Below, piece by piece: positions 15,628-22,924 of a stretch of 35,116 bases of DNA. Each line of letters opens with the position of its first letter. Position 1 is the first letter of the stretch. Origin of the DNA: a candidate division GN15 bacterium (lineage in GTDB: Bacteria > Zixibacteria > MSB-5A5 > GN15 > FEB-12); the NCBI GenBank assembly GCA_014727815.1, contig WJMS01000348.1, positions 1 to 35,116 of the forward strand. The letters are read 5' to 3'. The position numbers and the translations under genes are program-made. The notes below the pieces were generated by a model. The model was given only the letters and a program-made list of their open reading frames with translations, was not told the origin of the DNA and ran no database searches.

Positions 15628-16014
15628 TCAGTCGAGAAGGAAAAGGGAAGTTTCGGTAGCGATAATCTGACCGTCAATGAGGGAGACGGCGATGTAGTCA
15701 CCCTCCTCATCTTCCCAGACGGCGAGATTGTAGGAATCATTGGGGCTATATTCCCAAATCAGGGAAGCCCTATCAACAAGTCCCTCATTCTTGAGCCATA
15801 CAGCGATGTAGGGATCATTTGGGGTGTAGTGACGAGCTTTCCTAACCCGTTCGGGATATTTCCTCCCACGGCGGTCCTCATAGAAGACCTTTTCTATGAC
15901 GATTCGGGGATTGTGGGGCATTTGGTAAGCCCAACCCGCCTTACAACTCTCGTCGAAGGCTTCTTTGATTTGCCTCATGGGGAGCGGCTTTCTAGAATTC
16001 ATAGCCGTATGCAT
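15628..16014 (-). CDS. Hypothetical protein
   Basis: 128 residues from MHTAMNSRKPLPMRQ at 16014 (AGGA 7 nt upstream). Basic N-terminus, then a beta-rich part (PYIAVWLKNEGLVDRASLIWEYSPNDSYNLAVWEDEEGDYIAVSL). The in-frame extension upstream runs through a strong hairpin and is rejected. Confidence 0.6.
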   Translation of the reverse strand: MHTAMNSRKPLPMRQIKEAFDESCKAGWAYQMPHNPRIVIEKVFYEDRRGRKYPERVRKARHYTPNDPYIAVWLKNEGLVDRASLIWEYSPNDSYNLAVWEDEEGDYIAVSLIDGQIIATETSLFLLD

Positions 16015-16048
16015 TTCACTATCCTGTTTCTTAGGTGGGGCGGTGACT

Positions 16049-16068
16049 CGGGGGGCCGGAGCCCCCCG
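16049..16068 (-). other. Strong GC hairpin after the 16074-16340 gene
   Basis: CGGGGGGC CGGA GCCCCCCG, 8-bp perfect stem with tetraloop, directly behind the stop at 16074. No U-run follows, so it may stabilise or separate messages rather than terminate them. Confidence 0.55.
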
Positions 16069-16073
16069 GTGTC

Positions 16074-16340
16074 TCAGTAGGGGATGGTGTTCCGGGGCTC
16101 TTGAGAAGGCGACGAAAAAGCCCCCCATTCTTCTTCCCAGACCCTCATTTCATATTTGTGGACGTAAAAGTCCTGAAGTCCCCTTTCGGTTTCCCGAAGC
16201 TCTTTTTCTAGTCTTTCTAGTTCCTCCTCGGCTTCCTCCATTGTTTTGTGTTCTGAAATCTTTTCTGGCGCATGATATGAGCCACAATTGATATCATTTA
16301 CCATATGCCAGATGGCGTAGACTGCGAACCTTTGTTTCAA
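16074..16340 (-). CDS. Small hypothetical protein, TTG start
   Basis: 88 residues. Uses TTG at 16340, overlapping the upstream TGA (TTTTGA), with AAGGAG ~10 nt away. Residues ~30-60 are a strongly charged helix (EEAEEELERLEKELRETERG) likely to form a coiled coil. Function unknown. Confidence 0.65.
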   Translation of the reverse strand: MKQRFAVYAIWHMVNDINCGSYHAPEKISEHKTMEEAEEELERLEKELRETERGLQDFYVHKYEMRVWEEEWGAFSSPSQEPRNTIPY

Positions 16341-16624
16341 AAGATAAAGCTCCTTACCTCGTCCCTCCTCTCATTGAGAAGGCCCATGGTTTCTGCGAAG
16401 TGGTCTCGGATTTCCTCATAGGTTTCCAAGGGCTCTTCACCCTCTCTTTCCCGAAACTTGTTGGCCTCGTGGATATCCTTGAGGATTTCCCAATCCGAGA
16501 AGGTTTCATAGAAGATATCCCATCCCTTCTGGTAGTTTTCCAGGGCATGGGCCTGGAGCTTTTCGATAAGCTCCTTTTCCTCGGGGGTGACTTCCATTTT
16601 GTAGTTAAATTGTCGCTCAGTCAT
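16337..16624 (-). CDS. Small helical phage-type protein (HALENYxKGWD)
   Basis: 95 residues. LQAHALENYQKGWDIFYETFSDWEI resembles a recurrent small phage protein motif ('aLeny..GwD.iVE.wsd.ei'). Entirely helical in appearance and acidic. Coupled to neighbours on both sides. Confidence 0.65.
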   Translation of the reverse strand: MTERQFNYKMEVTPEEKELIEKLQAHALENYQKGWDIFYETFSDWEILKDIHEANKFREREGEEPLETYEEIRDHFAETMGLLNERRDEVRSFIF

Positions 16625-16871
16625 CGTCTTTTTCCGTTAGGTTCCCCAAAGGTAGGGGGTTGAAAAGTGGTTCGGTTTCTTTGAATAGGGGTTCGTCTTC
16701 GGGAAATAGTTTTTCGTATTCGATTTGTTTTTGTTTGAATTCTTCGGCTGTTTGTTGGGAGACATATTTTTTGCCTCCACACAGTGAGCACCCTATATAG
16801 ATAGGGCCTCGGTAACACTCTTCGGGTCGGCCCCGGCATCCAGGGCAGATGACTCGGACATTATCTTTCAT
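16617..16871 (-). CDS. Small CxxC protein
   Basis: 84 residues. CPGCRG (9-14) and CSLCGG (28-33) form one zinc-binding pair; the acidic C-terminal tail ends EKDDD. The ribosome site GGAGGATTATAAATG is identical to that of the upstream gene. Role unknown. Confidence 0.65.
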   Translation of the reverse strand: MKDNVRVICPGCRGRPEECYRGPIYIGCSLCGGKKYVSQQTAEEFKQKQIEYEKLFPEDEPLFKETEPLFNPLPLGNLTEKDDD

Positions 16872-17163
16872 TTATAATCCTCCGGAGCTTTTTGATGTCC
16901 CTTTTGATGCGGGACTTAACCTCCCGAACCTGCCATGGATCTGACCAGTCCCCCTCGTTTGAGTATGCCTCGAACTCCTCCAAGATATCCTCAACCTCAA
17001 GAGAGCCTTTAGCAAACCTCTCTTTTAAACGGTTCCACATATTGAAGTGAGCGCAGCACGCTCGATACCCCACTTTCCCAGGGGTTCTGGCGACAGCGCT
17101 GGCAGTCTCGGAAATTTCATATTCCCGAGTGAAAGCTTTTCGGTAAAGTTCTCTACTGTTCAT
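16861..17163 (-). CDS. Hypothetical helical protein
   Basis: 100 residues, helical, with a basic C-terminus (REVKSRIKRDIKKLRRIINER). The C-terminal codons contain the GGAGGATTATAAATG start signal of the next gene, and its own start signal is likewise encoded by the last codons of the split LRV gene, so signal and coding overlap twice. Confidence 0.65.
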   Translation of the reverse strand: MNSRELYRKAFTREYEISETASAVARTPGKVGYRACCAHFNMWNRLKERFAKGSLEVEDILEEFEAYSNEGDWSDPWQVREVKSRIKRDIKKLRRIINER

Positions 17164-17423
17164 TTATAATCCTCCATATTTTTTTTCACACAGCTATCGG
17201 AATCCAACAGCAGTTTATTTGCAAGGTGTTCGGGGAGACTTGTATTTCTACAAAGACATGCCCGGACATACCAGTGGTCATCATTAGCCAAAGTTTCCAT
17301 CAGGTCAACGGAAAGCTCGGGGTCCGTTGAAACAAATCCCCGAACCACCCAACTGTCATCCGTTGCGAACTTTTCCTTGAAGAAGGGTGGGATATTCTTC
17401 TTAAGGGCCAATCTCTCCTTCAA
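17160..17423 (-). CDS. Split LRV gene, 3' half
   Basis: 87 residues beginning at a TTG (17423) that overlaps the stop of the 5' half (ATTGA). It carries about three LRV-type repeats ('STDPELSVDLMETLANDDHWYVRACLCRNTSLPEHLANKLL') but no family head; the head is in the preceding frame. A -1 shift joins the two into a normal LRV protein. Either a decayed gene or two coupled proteins. Confidence 0.6.
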   Translation of the reverse strand: MKERLALKKNIPPFFKEKFATDDSWVVRGFVSTDPELSVDLMETLANDDHWYVRACLCRNTSLPEHLANKLLLDSDSCVKKNMEDYK

Positions 17424-17617
17424 TGAGGTGAAGGAAAGTTTTCCTCAATATCTTGAATGTCTTCTTTAAATAGCTCCCTCAGTGAATCCCAGATTGTTTG
17501 GTCAAGACAACCTTTATGATTGTCGATTTCTTTTTTTAGCTTTCGGATGGTGTTCACCTCCCGTTGGTAGCGAAGTTTCCGAATCAACTCCAAGATTTCA
17601 GCGGTTCTGTTTTTCAA
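17420..17617 (-). CDS. Split LRV gene, 5' half (TTG start)
   Basis: 65 residues: the LRV-family head (TAEILELIRKLRYQ..., LDQTIWDSLRELF) ending at a stop just where the repeats should begin. TTG at 17617 follows AAGGA. In intact paralogues the head runs straight into repeats, which here continue in the -1 frame. No canonical X-XXY-YYZ slippery heptamer is visible near the junction, so mutation is more likely than programmed frameshifting. Confidence 0.6.
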   Translation of the reverse strand: MKNRTAEILELIRKLRYQREVNTIRKLKKEIDNHKGCLDQTIWDSLRELFKEDIQDIEENFPSPH

Positions 17618-18290
17618 TGTTGAGTTCCTTTGCTTTACGTTTGGAGACGAATCCCCGAGATGTGCAATGCCAACAATGATCTTCCCGATGGTTAGGACAG
17701 GGAACCGTTTCCCCGGTTACCAACTGGAACCAGTTCAGGAAACCATCTCGGGGATGAACCTCGTGCCACTTGTTTTGGATATCCCAGAAGAGTTGTCCTT
17801 CTGAGATTCTATCTATGAGTTGAAGCCCTTCCCAGAGAAGGTCTCTTTTATCTCCCATTATTTCCCAAGTATACTCCTCATCAAAGCTGAAGTATGTTTC
17901 CTTGCATTCTATAAACATCCCCGGAACCCATTGGAATCTCCAATCCACATATCTTTTTCCTTCAACAGGGGAGATGTAGAAGTTGAGGAAGTCATAATCT
18001 TCTCTCACTAAAAAGATCATCTTCTTAGCATTCAACTCTTCGGGAGTGACTGGAGCCTCTTTTATGGTCCAACCGTCCTCATATTCCCCTTCCAGAAATT
18101 TTATCCAATCCTTAATCTCCCAAAGGGCTCGGGGATGAATTTCTTTCACATAGTCGTGAACAGCCCCCAACCCTTCCAACCCTGTGGGAATATTGTTTTT
18201 GGCCCAGGAAAGGAATTCCTTTTTGTCTCCTATCGAATAGGCTTTCTCCCTTGTTTGTAGAATCAGTTCGTTTATTCTGTGTTGTTCCAT
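17598..18290 (-). CDS. Long member of the DFEPRVFWNIDDW-type family with C-terminal zinc knuckle
   Basis: 230 residues from MEQHRINELIL at 18290 (GTGAG upstream, AAACAAATG context). 'VHDYVKEIHPRALWEIKDWIKFL' aligns with the 'DxxxKDFEPRVFWNIDDWLKAL' block of the 4343 and 4877 proteins, and 'LIDRISEGQLFWDI' with their 'FDELSEGQISHDL'. It adds a C-terminal CPNHREDHCWHC (~205-216), a likely zinc site. Function unknown. Its end overlaps the split LRV gene. Confidence 0.7.
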   Translation of the reverse strand: MEQHRINELILQTREKAYSIGDKKEFLSWAKNNIPTGLEGLGAVHDYVKEIHPRALWEIKDWIKFLEGEYEDGWTIKEAPVTPEELNAKKMIFLVREDYDFLNFYISPVEGKRYVDWRFQWVPGMFIECKETYFSFDEEYTWEIMGDKRDLLWEGLQLIDRISEGQLFWDIQNKWHEVHPRDGFLNWFQLVTGETVPCPNHREDHCWHCTSRGFVSKRKAKELNIEKQNR

Positions 18291-18298
18291 TTGTTTAC

Positions 18299-18742
18299 TC
18301 ACTTGCTTATACACTCAAAGTGTCCCGCATTCCATTCAATGGTTCGGGGAACACTATCGTGCTTTTCTTGTATCTTGACAGTTTGCGCTTCCTTCGAGAC
18401 TTTGAAGGGATGGGCAACCCCAAACCTTTCTTCACAAAGTCTCTCCACAAACTCAATCCCCTGTTGTGTGGGGAAGCCGTATTCTCTACAGACCCTCTCC
18501 ACATTCTTGGAGAAAGAGAACAGAATAGGCTTGTTTCTCCCGTTGAGAAGAAACTTGAGCTTGTAGGGCCGATGCTGGCTTTTGATACCAGCCTCCAAAA
18601 GATTCAATACATCTTGAAGAACTTTTTTCTCTTCTGGAGAGGATTTGGCAATTTGTTCTTTGTTTTCATTGCCCCACTTTACAATCTCCATTTGGAGACT
18701 GCGAAGGATGGCAGCTTCACCAAGTCTAACCCATTTAGTCAT
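18299..18742 (-). CDS. Hypothetical protein
   Basis: 147 residues with an N-terminal helical part (LQMEIVKWGNENKEQIAKSSPEEKKVLQDVLNLLEAG) and a mixed C-terminal part. ATGA overlap with the upstream gene. No recognised family. Confidence 0.6.
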   Translation of the reverse strand: MTKWVRLGEAAILRSLQMEIVKWGNENKEQIAKSSPEEKKVLQDVLNLLEAGIKSQHRPYKLKFLLNGRNKPILFSFSKNVERVCREYGFPTQQGIEFVERLCEERFGVAHPFKVSKEAQTVKIQEKHDSVPRTIEWNAGHFECISK

Positions 18743-19254
18743 TGGTCTTGGTTCCAGGGGTGGAGGTCAGTATATTCCTCCTTCCAGGGTTTGATTTCCG
18801 TCAGTACAAGGTCTTTGCGACTCCGTTTCTCACTCTGTTGGAGTTCAAAGTCCACATATCGGAAGGAACACTTCTTCCACAGGTAAACGTGTTCCGAAAT
18901 CCGGTCAGGGTCACATTGTTCCTTGAGTTTCTCTTCGTGAACTCCCCGAAACTTGTAGAGGGCTGTGTTTACAGCGTCCCTCCAACAGGAGGTATGGTTT
19001 GAGATGTTGTCCCAACCTTCCAGTTTCTCCATATCCCTGAGAACAGGGCATCGAAACCAAACGTTTGTTGCGTTGTTCGCTCTGCGGAAGAGGAATTCTC
19101 CTTGCGCTCTCACGGAAAAGGACTCTTCATCCGTATAGTAGGACAGGTCCAAGTCTACGGGGAAGTAGAGGGCCTTGTAATAGGGGCTGAAGTGCGGGAG
19201 TTGAAGGTCCAGCACGTAGCAAATCATGGTTGATAGCTTTACTTGATAATCCAT
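18739..19254 (-). CDS. Hypothetical protein
   Basis: 171 residues, aromatic-rich N-terminus (CYVLDLQLPHFSPYYKALYFPVDLDLSYYTDEESFSVRAQGEFLFRR) suggesting a beta domain, then a helical acidic/basic C-terminus. GGAG precedes ATG by ~9 nt. Function unknown. Confidence 0.6.
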   Translation of the reverse strand: MDYQVKLSTMICYVLDLQLPHFSPYYKALYFPVDLDLSYYTDEESFSVRAQGEFLFRRANNATNVWFRCPVLRDMEKLEGWDNISNHTSCWRDAVNTALYKFRGVHEEKLKEQCDPDRISEHVYLWKKCSFRYVDFELQQSEKRSRKDLVLTEIKPWKEEYTDLHPWNQDQ

Positions 19255-19298
19255 TGCTTAACTCCGATTATATATAATTGAGAGGTGGTGTAGGTTTC

Positions 19299-19598
19299 TT
19301 ACAGAAGGCCCAGAGCCTTCATCTCCTGAGTGGAGAGGACAGCCTTAGCCTTCTCAAAGGCTCTCGCCTCAACCGGGCCGAGGTCCGGTTTGATTTCCTC
19401 AAGGTGACCGATAAAGAACCGGTCACCGATTTTATATCCTTCCACTCTCTTGATAGTATCGGGGTAGTTTTGAAACCCAGTCCCCTTTGCCTTTTCGGCT
19501 TTGTCTTGAGTGGAGAAGTAGCCGATAGATTTCGTCTCCGCATCCCTGAGAGACCTGTGGACTGAGAAGAAAGTAAATTTTGAGATTAGGTCTGACAT
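19299..19598 (-). CDS. Small hypothetical protein
   Basis: 99 residues. Reads as strand-turn-strand (FTFFSVHRSLRDAETKSIGYFSTQDKAEKAKG) then 'GYKIGDRFFIGHLEEI', a beta-rich small domain. GGAGTTAAACAATG start. No family assigned. Confidence 0.65.
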   Translation of the reverse strand: MSDLISKFTFFSVHRSLRDAETKSIGYFSTQDKAEKAKGTGFQNYPDTIKRVEGYKIGDRFFIGHLEEIKPDLGPVEARAFEKAKAVLSTQEMKALGLL

Positions 19599-19630
19599 TG
19601 TTTAACTCCTTTTTATAATTGAAGGGTATC

Positions 19631-19651
19631 ATCCCCCCGTCTTGGGGGGAT
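19631..19651 (-). repeat. REP-like hairpin, copy 11 (short form)
   Basis: ATCCCCCC gtctt GGGGGGAT followed by gtagggggtt, like copy 10. Confidence 0.6.
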
Positions 19652-19665
19652 GTAGGGGGTTTCTT

Positions 19666-19764
19666 TCAGACTGCGACGAGGGCTTCTACCCTTTCCAGGG
19701 TATCTTCCATCTCTAGGAACTTCTCTTCCAGACTGGGAACAACCTCCGTCATGAAAAGGTTCAT
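19666..19764 (-). CDS. Very small coiled-coil ORF
   Basis: 32 residues (MNLFMTEVVPSLEEKFLEMEDTLERVEALVAV). ATG at 19764 overlaps the upstream TGA (CGATGA) and has AGAGGAGG just before it, so it should be translated. The sequence is a heptad helix. It might instead be the lost C-terminus of the upstream protein after a frameshift. Confidence 0.5.
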   Translation of the reverse strand: MNLFMTEVVPSLEEKFLEMEDTLERVEALVAV

Positions 19765-19961
19765 CGCCTCCTCTGGAGATAGCCATGGTTCTTGACCGGG
19801 CCCATTCCCCTCTTCTTGTATTGGAGGTTGTATCCTCCCCCGGGAGACTCAAAGATGAGTACCATTCCCCCAAAGAACTTACCCTGGATGGAACTTCCTT
19901 TGGGCTCTTGCCAGAGGATGAAGGAATAGTTATTGACGATGTTTTCAAATGGGTTACGCAT
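19761..19961 (-). CDS. Small hypothetical protein
   Basis: 66 residues from MRNPFENIVNN at 19961 (CAGGAGCAAAACAATG). Beta-rich with glycines (GKFFGGMVLIFESPGGGYNLQYKKRGMG). The open frame upstream of this ATG is a shadow of the neighbouring gene. Followed immediately by the 32-residue ORF. Confidence 0.65.
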   Translation of the reverse strand: MRNPFENIVNNYSFILWQEPKGSSIQGKFFGGMVLIFESPGGGYNLQYKKRGMGPVKNHGYLQRRR

Positions 19962-20157
19962 TGTTTTGCTCCTGTTGTTGCGAATCGTTTTCTTCCAGTT
20001 CGGTCCATGTTGCCCAGGTTTCCCCCAGGCTTTCCCCGTCTCGGATGATATCGACGGAAACCCCGTCGTCTCCTCCGAAGACTTGTACGAACGTTTCCTC
20101 ATTTACATGGATGTAAATCCTTTCCCCTTTCTTCAAGGTCATTGATTTTTCTTTCAT
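19954..20157 (-). CDS. Small hypothetical protein
   Basis: 67 residues (MKEKSMTLKKGERIYIHVNEETFVQVFGGDDGVSVDIIRDGE...), two short beta strands and an acidic/Gln-rich tail. CGGAG lies 7 nt before ATG. The tail overlaps the next gene's start. Confidence 0.6.
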   Translation of the reverse strand: MKEKSMTLKKGERIYIHVNEETFVQVFGGDDGVSVDIIRDGESLGETWATWTELEENDSQQQEQNNA

Positions 20158-20185
20158 CTCGTTTCTCCGTTTGGTGTGATTCGGG

Positions 20186-20225
20186 GACCCCTACATCTCC
20201 CCAAGATAGGAAGATGTAGGGGGTC
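20186..20225 (-). repeat. REP-like hairpin, copy 12
   Basis: GACCCCTACATCT / AGATGTAGGGGGTC, a 13-14-bp stem around ccccaagatagga, between the GGGMD-type gene and the next. Confidence 0.7.
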
Positions 20226-20238
20226 GAGGAACTTACTT

Positions 20239-20964
20239 TTACTCTTTACGGAAGTGCTCGTTGAGGTGTTCGGCAGTCCAGCCGTGCTGAGTCCTCACCG
20301 TCTCAACAGACTGATAGCAAGCCTCCACAATCTCCTTATCCCTGTCCGACTCTCCCCGACCGGCGATGCGGGGGAGTCGGCAGAAGTGAACCGGGGGGAG
20401 GAAGCCGAGAACCATGAAGGCTTCACAGATTTCCCAAGAGAAATCCATACCTCCACCGGTCAGGGCGAGAACATAGTTGCCATCAACCCTTACCACGGTG
20501 AGGGGGAGACTTTCCAGCCAGAGAGTCCGTTGGGCCTCCTCAGCGTCCACCGGCTCCCACCGGCTTCCGATTTCATAGTAGTAGTTCATCATCGGAGTAA
20601 GGGAATCCTGAAGGTCAATGGAACCCATCAGGAATTCTTCAACCCTCTCCTCCAGAGTGATGAAATCGTCCTCCCACTTCTCAATGAAGTCATCCGGCTC
20701 CATCTCGGAAACCTGGGACTTCATCTCCTCCCAATCCTCCTCGTCAACCCAATCTTCCACATCGAAGTAGGGATCCAGGGAATCGACGAACTGGATATAG
20801 GCGGCGGGCTCAGCGTCAATGGACGGCTGAGTCAGGTTGACGGGTCGCCAGCCGGAGTCATAGAGGTCGAGAGCGTAGTTATCTCCCTCCCACCTATAGA
20901 GGGTCGGGGTGGTGTGGAGGCAAGGAAAAGATCGCGAGAGATTGTCAAAAGTCGTTTTCGTCAT
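20239..20964 (-). CDS. Phage-type hypothetical protein (LALTGGGMDxSWEICEA)
   Basis: 241 residues. The segment YVLALTGGGMDFSWEICEAFMVLGFLPPVHFCRLPRIAGR (~167-206) is a motif I associate with uncharacterised phage proteins; enzymatic role unknown. The N-terminal half is acidic (DWVDEEDWEEMKSQVSEMEPDDFIEKWEDDF). The C-terminal ~45 residues are a separate helical part. ATGA overlap with the upstream gene. Confidence 0.7.
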   Translation of the reverse strand: MTKTTFDNLSRSFPCLHTTPTLYRWEGDNYALDLYDSGWRPVNLTQPSIDAEPAAYIQFVDSLDPYFDVEDWVDEEDWEEMKSQVSEMEPDDFIEKWEDDFITLEERVEEFLMGSIDLQDSLTPMMNYYYEIGSRWEPVDAEEAQRTLWLESLPLTVVRVDGNYVLALTGGGMDFSWEICEAFMVLGFLPPVHFCRLPRIAGRGESDRDKEIVEACYQSVETVRTQHGWTAEHLNEHFRKE

Positions 20965-21236
20965 TGTTCGTTCCTTTGTATGATGTATTTTTTGAAGTAA
21001 CCGTCTCCGAAGTGGAAACGGTACACGACATACTCACCAGGGAATAGGTCCCAAACTCTATCCTGGCGAGATTTGGTTTCTGGAGATAACTCAAACAGCA
21101 TCTCCAGTTCGGGTTTAGATAGATAACCGACGAACAGGACCCATCGGTTATCTATCTGCAAAGGTTCTTTGTTGCTTATTGAAGCCTTTCGATGGGCTTC
21201 GGAAAGTCTAAATAGTTTGTATGTTTGTTCCTCCAT
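20961..21236 (-). CDS. Small hypothetical protein
   Basis: 91 residues: helical N-terminus, then strands around WVLFVGYL and YVVYRFHFGDGYFKKYII. Starts the pair with the GGGMD-type gene. No family recognised. Confidence 0.6.
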   Translation of the reverse strand: MEEQTYKLFRLSEAHRKASISNKEPLQIDNRWVLFVGYLSKPELEMLFELSPETKSRQDRVWDLFPGEYVVYRFHFGDGYFKKYIIQRNEQ

Positions 21237-21251
21237 TAGAGTGCCTTTGTA

Positions 21252-21285
21252 AATTCCCCTCCCCTGTCAACCGGGGAGGGGAATT
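21252..21285 (-). other. Perfect 13-bp intergenic hairpin
   Basis: AATTCCCCTCCCC tgtcaacc GGGGAGGGGAATT directly after the stop of the 21290-22225 gene. No T-run on the minus side beyond GTGT, so probably an mRNA 3'-end stabiliser rather than a classical terminator. Confidence 0.55.
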
Positions 21286-21289
21286 GTGT

Positions 21290-22225
21290 TCAGTTGGAGA
21301 GTCCAGTATGGGCAGCGGTGACCGCCCCCACCATCCGGGGGTCAACCTTGGGGCTCTGGGCCAGAGCGAAGAGGGCCAGCCGGAAGGCGTCATCGGGGGA
21401 AAGCTCACCCTCAATGATGAGGGTAACACAGCCCCCCTCAGTCTGCAACTGCTCTCGGCGGAAAGCCTTCCCGCTGAACTCCTCCCCCTCATCCTCGGGG
21501 ATGGTAGGGGGCTCGGTAAGAACCCGGTCAAGGGTGTCCCTCACCTCAGAGAGGTCGTCAGACGCCGAAGGCTGGCCCACCTCCTCATCCTCGAAGGTCG
21601 GCGGCTCAGGGGTCGTGTACTCCGCCGAAACGGCTTCCGGGGTCGTGGTGAAGCTCTCAGCAGTCTCCAGAGCCTCATTCCGTACCCTGTCGAGATACAG
21701 GGCGTAATATCCGATGCCGTTTCTCACCGCAGCGAGCTTCTTTTTCACATAGGTCGGGGAGCCTTCAATCTCACCAATGGTAGACTGAAACTCCCTGACA
21801 CTATCCAGAATGTTGTAAACTTCAGAGAGGGGGTAGAGTTCCCCCATCAGGTCCACCAAATCCCGGAGCCCCGCCTTGATGCGGTTTTGGCGACTCTTGC
21901 TGATTCCGATTTCCTCCGTTGCCACCTCCTCATTATTCAGAAACTCTTGAAGAGTTTCGATGGTTTCTCCAGAGCAGGTGTCTTCGATGAACGTCCTCAC
22001 CAGCCCCTTGAAGGCTGATTTGTAGACCGAGAGGCTACCCTCGGTCAGATGACCCCTCTTTTTAGAGAGGGAGAAATACTGGTTCCTCCAATTGGGGACC
22101 AGTTCCTCCACCGTGGCGTCGTCGTCCACCTCCTCTTTGAGGAAGATAGCCACCGTTTTCTGTCCCGACCGGAGGCGGTCTTGCTGGGCAAGTTCATTGA
22201 GAAAGGTTTTCAGTTTCGTGTTCAT
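21290..22225 (-). CDS. Hypothetical protein, two-part, 311 aa
   Basis: Residues 1-195 are helical (SLSKKRGHLTEGSLSVYKSAFKGLVRTFIED..., QNRIKAGLRDLVDLMGELYPLSEVYNILDSV), then an acidic Thr/Pro/Glu linker (~200-250) with TTPEAVSAEYTTPEPP, then a small C-terminal alpha/beta unit (CVTLIIEGELSPDDAFRLALFALAQS). The linker implies two domains joined flexibly. No known family; a DNA- or protein-binding role is possible. It has its own ~210-nt leader. Confidence 0.65.
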   Translation of the reverse strand: MNTKLKTFLNELAQQDRLRSGQKTVAIFLKEEVDDDATVEELVPNWRNQYFSLSKKRGHLTEGSLSVYKSAFKGLVRTFIEDTCSGETIETLQEFLNNEEVATEEIGISKSRQNRIKAGLRDLVDLMGELYPLSEVYNILDSVREFQSTIGEIEGSPTYVKKKLAAVRNGIGYYALYLDRVRNEALETAESFTTTPEAVSAEYTTPEPPTFEDEEVGQPSASDDLSEVRDTLDRVLTEPPTIPEDEGEEFSGKAFRREQLQTEGGCVTLIIEGELSPDDAFRLALFALAQSPKVDPRMVGAVTAAHTGLSN

Positions 22226-22437
22226 TTGGATTGTTCCTCATTGTTAACGGAATAACACTCTCAAGTCGACATTCGACAAGAGAAGAGGGAGAGAATATCT
22301 CCAGAGGACATATAAAGAGTTTTCATCATTCCCTGTTGTAGTTTGAGAACCAGGGATTGCCCTTTATATATCCTCGGGAGACAACCTCTAGTAGATTGCC
22401 CCCGACTTATCAGTTACAGAATGGCGTCAGGATTTTC
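22226..22437 (-). promoter_or_regulatory. Structured leader with long imperfect palindrome
   Basis: 212-bp gap with no gene. Minus strand holds GAGGATATATAAAG ... CTTTATATGTCCTC (14-bp arms, one G-U), enclosing CAATCCCTG / CAGGGAATG, total ~71 nt, at about 22302-22373. Nearer the gene lies GTCGA atg TCGAC flanked by CTCT/AGAG (~22256-22280). GAGGA precedes the ATG at 22225. It could be an operator or RNA switch; the element is not recognised. Confidence 0.5.
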
Positions 22438-22839
22438 CTACTGATAGCTCTCTACCCAATCACCGTAGCCACAGATGTAGAATTCTTCCTCTTCAGTGTC
22501 GAATATCACCGTGGTGGTGTAGGGGTCCCCGACATTTACATAGAGGGCGACGATTCCATAGTAATATCGGTTCACCGTGTAGTCTTCCCTTCGGATAGCC
22601 TCCACGTCATAAGCCCCTTCCATTGCCTCCATACAGAGGTCAAGAATCCGGTCAACAGTAGTTTCCCACCGCCGATGAACCCTCAGATAGGGGTGGTGGT
22701 TTGCCTTATCCAAATCCCCCAAGGTGAGGTCTTCCTCCTCTCTCTGAAGGATTGAGAGATCCTCCATGTATCCGAGGAGCCTTTCGGCGTCCTCGGGTTC
22801 CATGATTTCCGATAGTCTGTCTGGAAAATGTACTTTCAT
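22438..22839 (-). CDS. Phage-type hypothetical protein
   Basis: 133 residues from MKVHFPDRLSEI at 22839 (CCGGAGAACAAACAATG, a model start for this region). Acidic helical N-terminal half; the C-terminal part (YGIVALYVNVGDPYTTTVIFDTEEEEFYICGYGDW) is a beta hairpin series. Function unknown. Confidence 0.65.
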   Translation of the reverse strand: MKVHFPDRLSEIMEPEDAERLLGYMEDLSILQREEEDLTLGDLDKANHHPYLRVHRRWETTVDRILDLCMEAMEGAYDVEAIRREDYTVNRYYYGIVALYVNVGDPYTTTVIFDTEEEEFYICGYGDWVESYQ

Positions 22840-22871
22840 TGTTTGTTCTCCGGTTGTGTTTGTTGAGAAGC

Positions 22872-22912
22872 CCCTACATCCCCCCACTTACCGGAGGTAG
22901 GGGGGTGTAGGG
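22872..22912 (-). repeat. REP-like hairpin, copy 13
   Basis: CCCTACATCCCCCC / GGGGGGTGTAGGG with cacttaccggaggta inside, close in sequence to copy 5. Confidence 0.65.
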
Positions 22913-22924
22913 AATCAGTAAATC

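Noticed and set aside
17420-17450. Programmed -1 frameshift in the split LRV gene
   Set aside because: No X-XXY-YYZ heptamer and no strong downstream structure at the junction; mutation or coupled restart is simpler.
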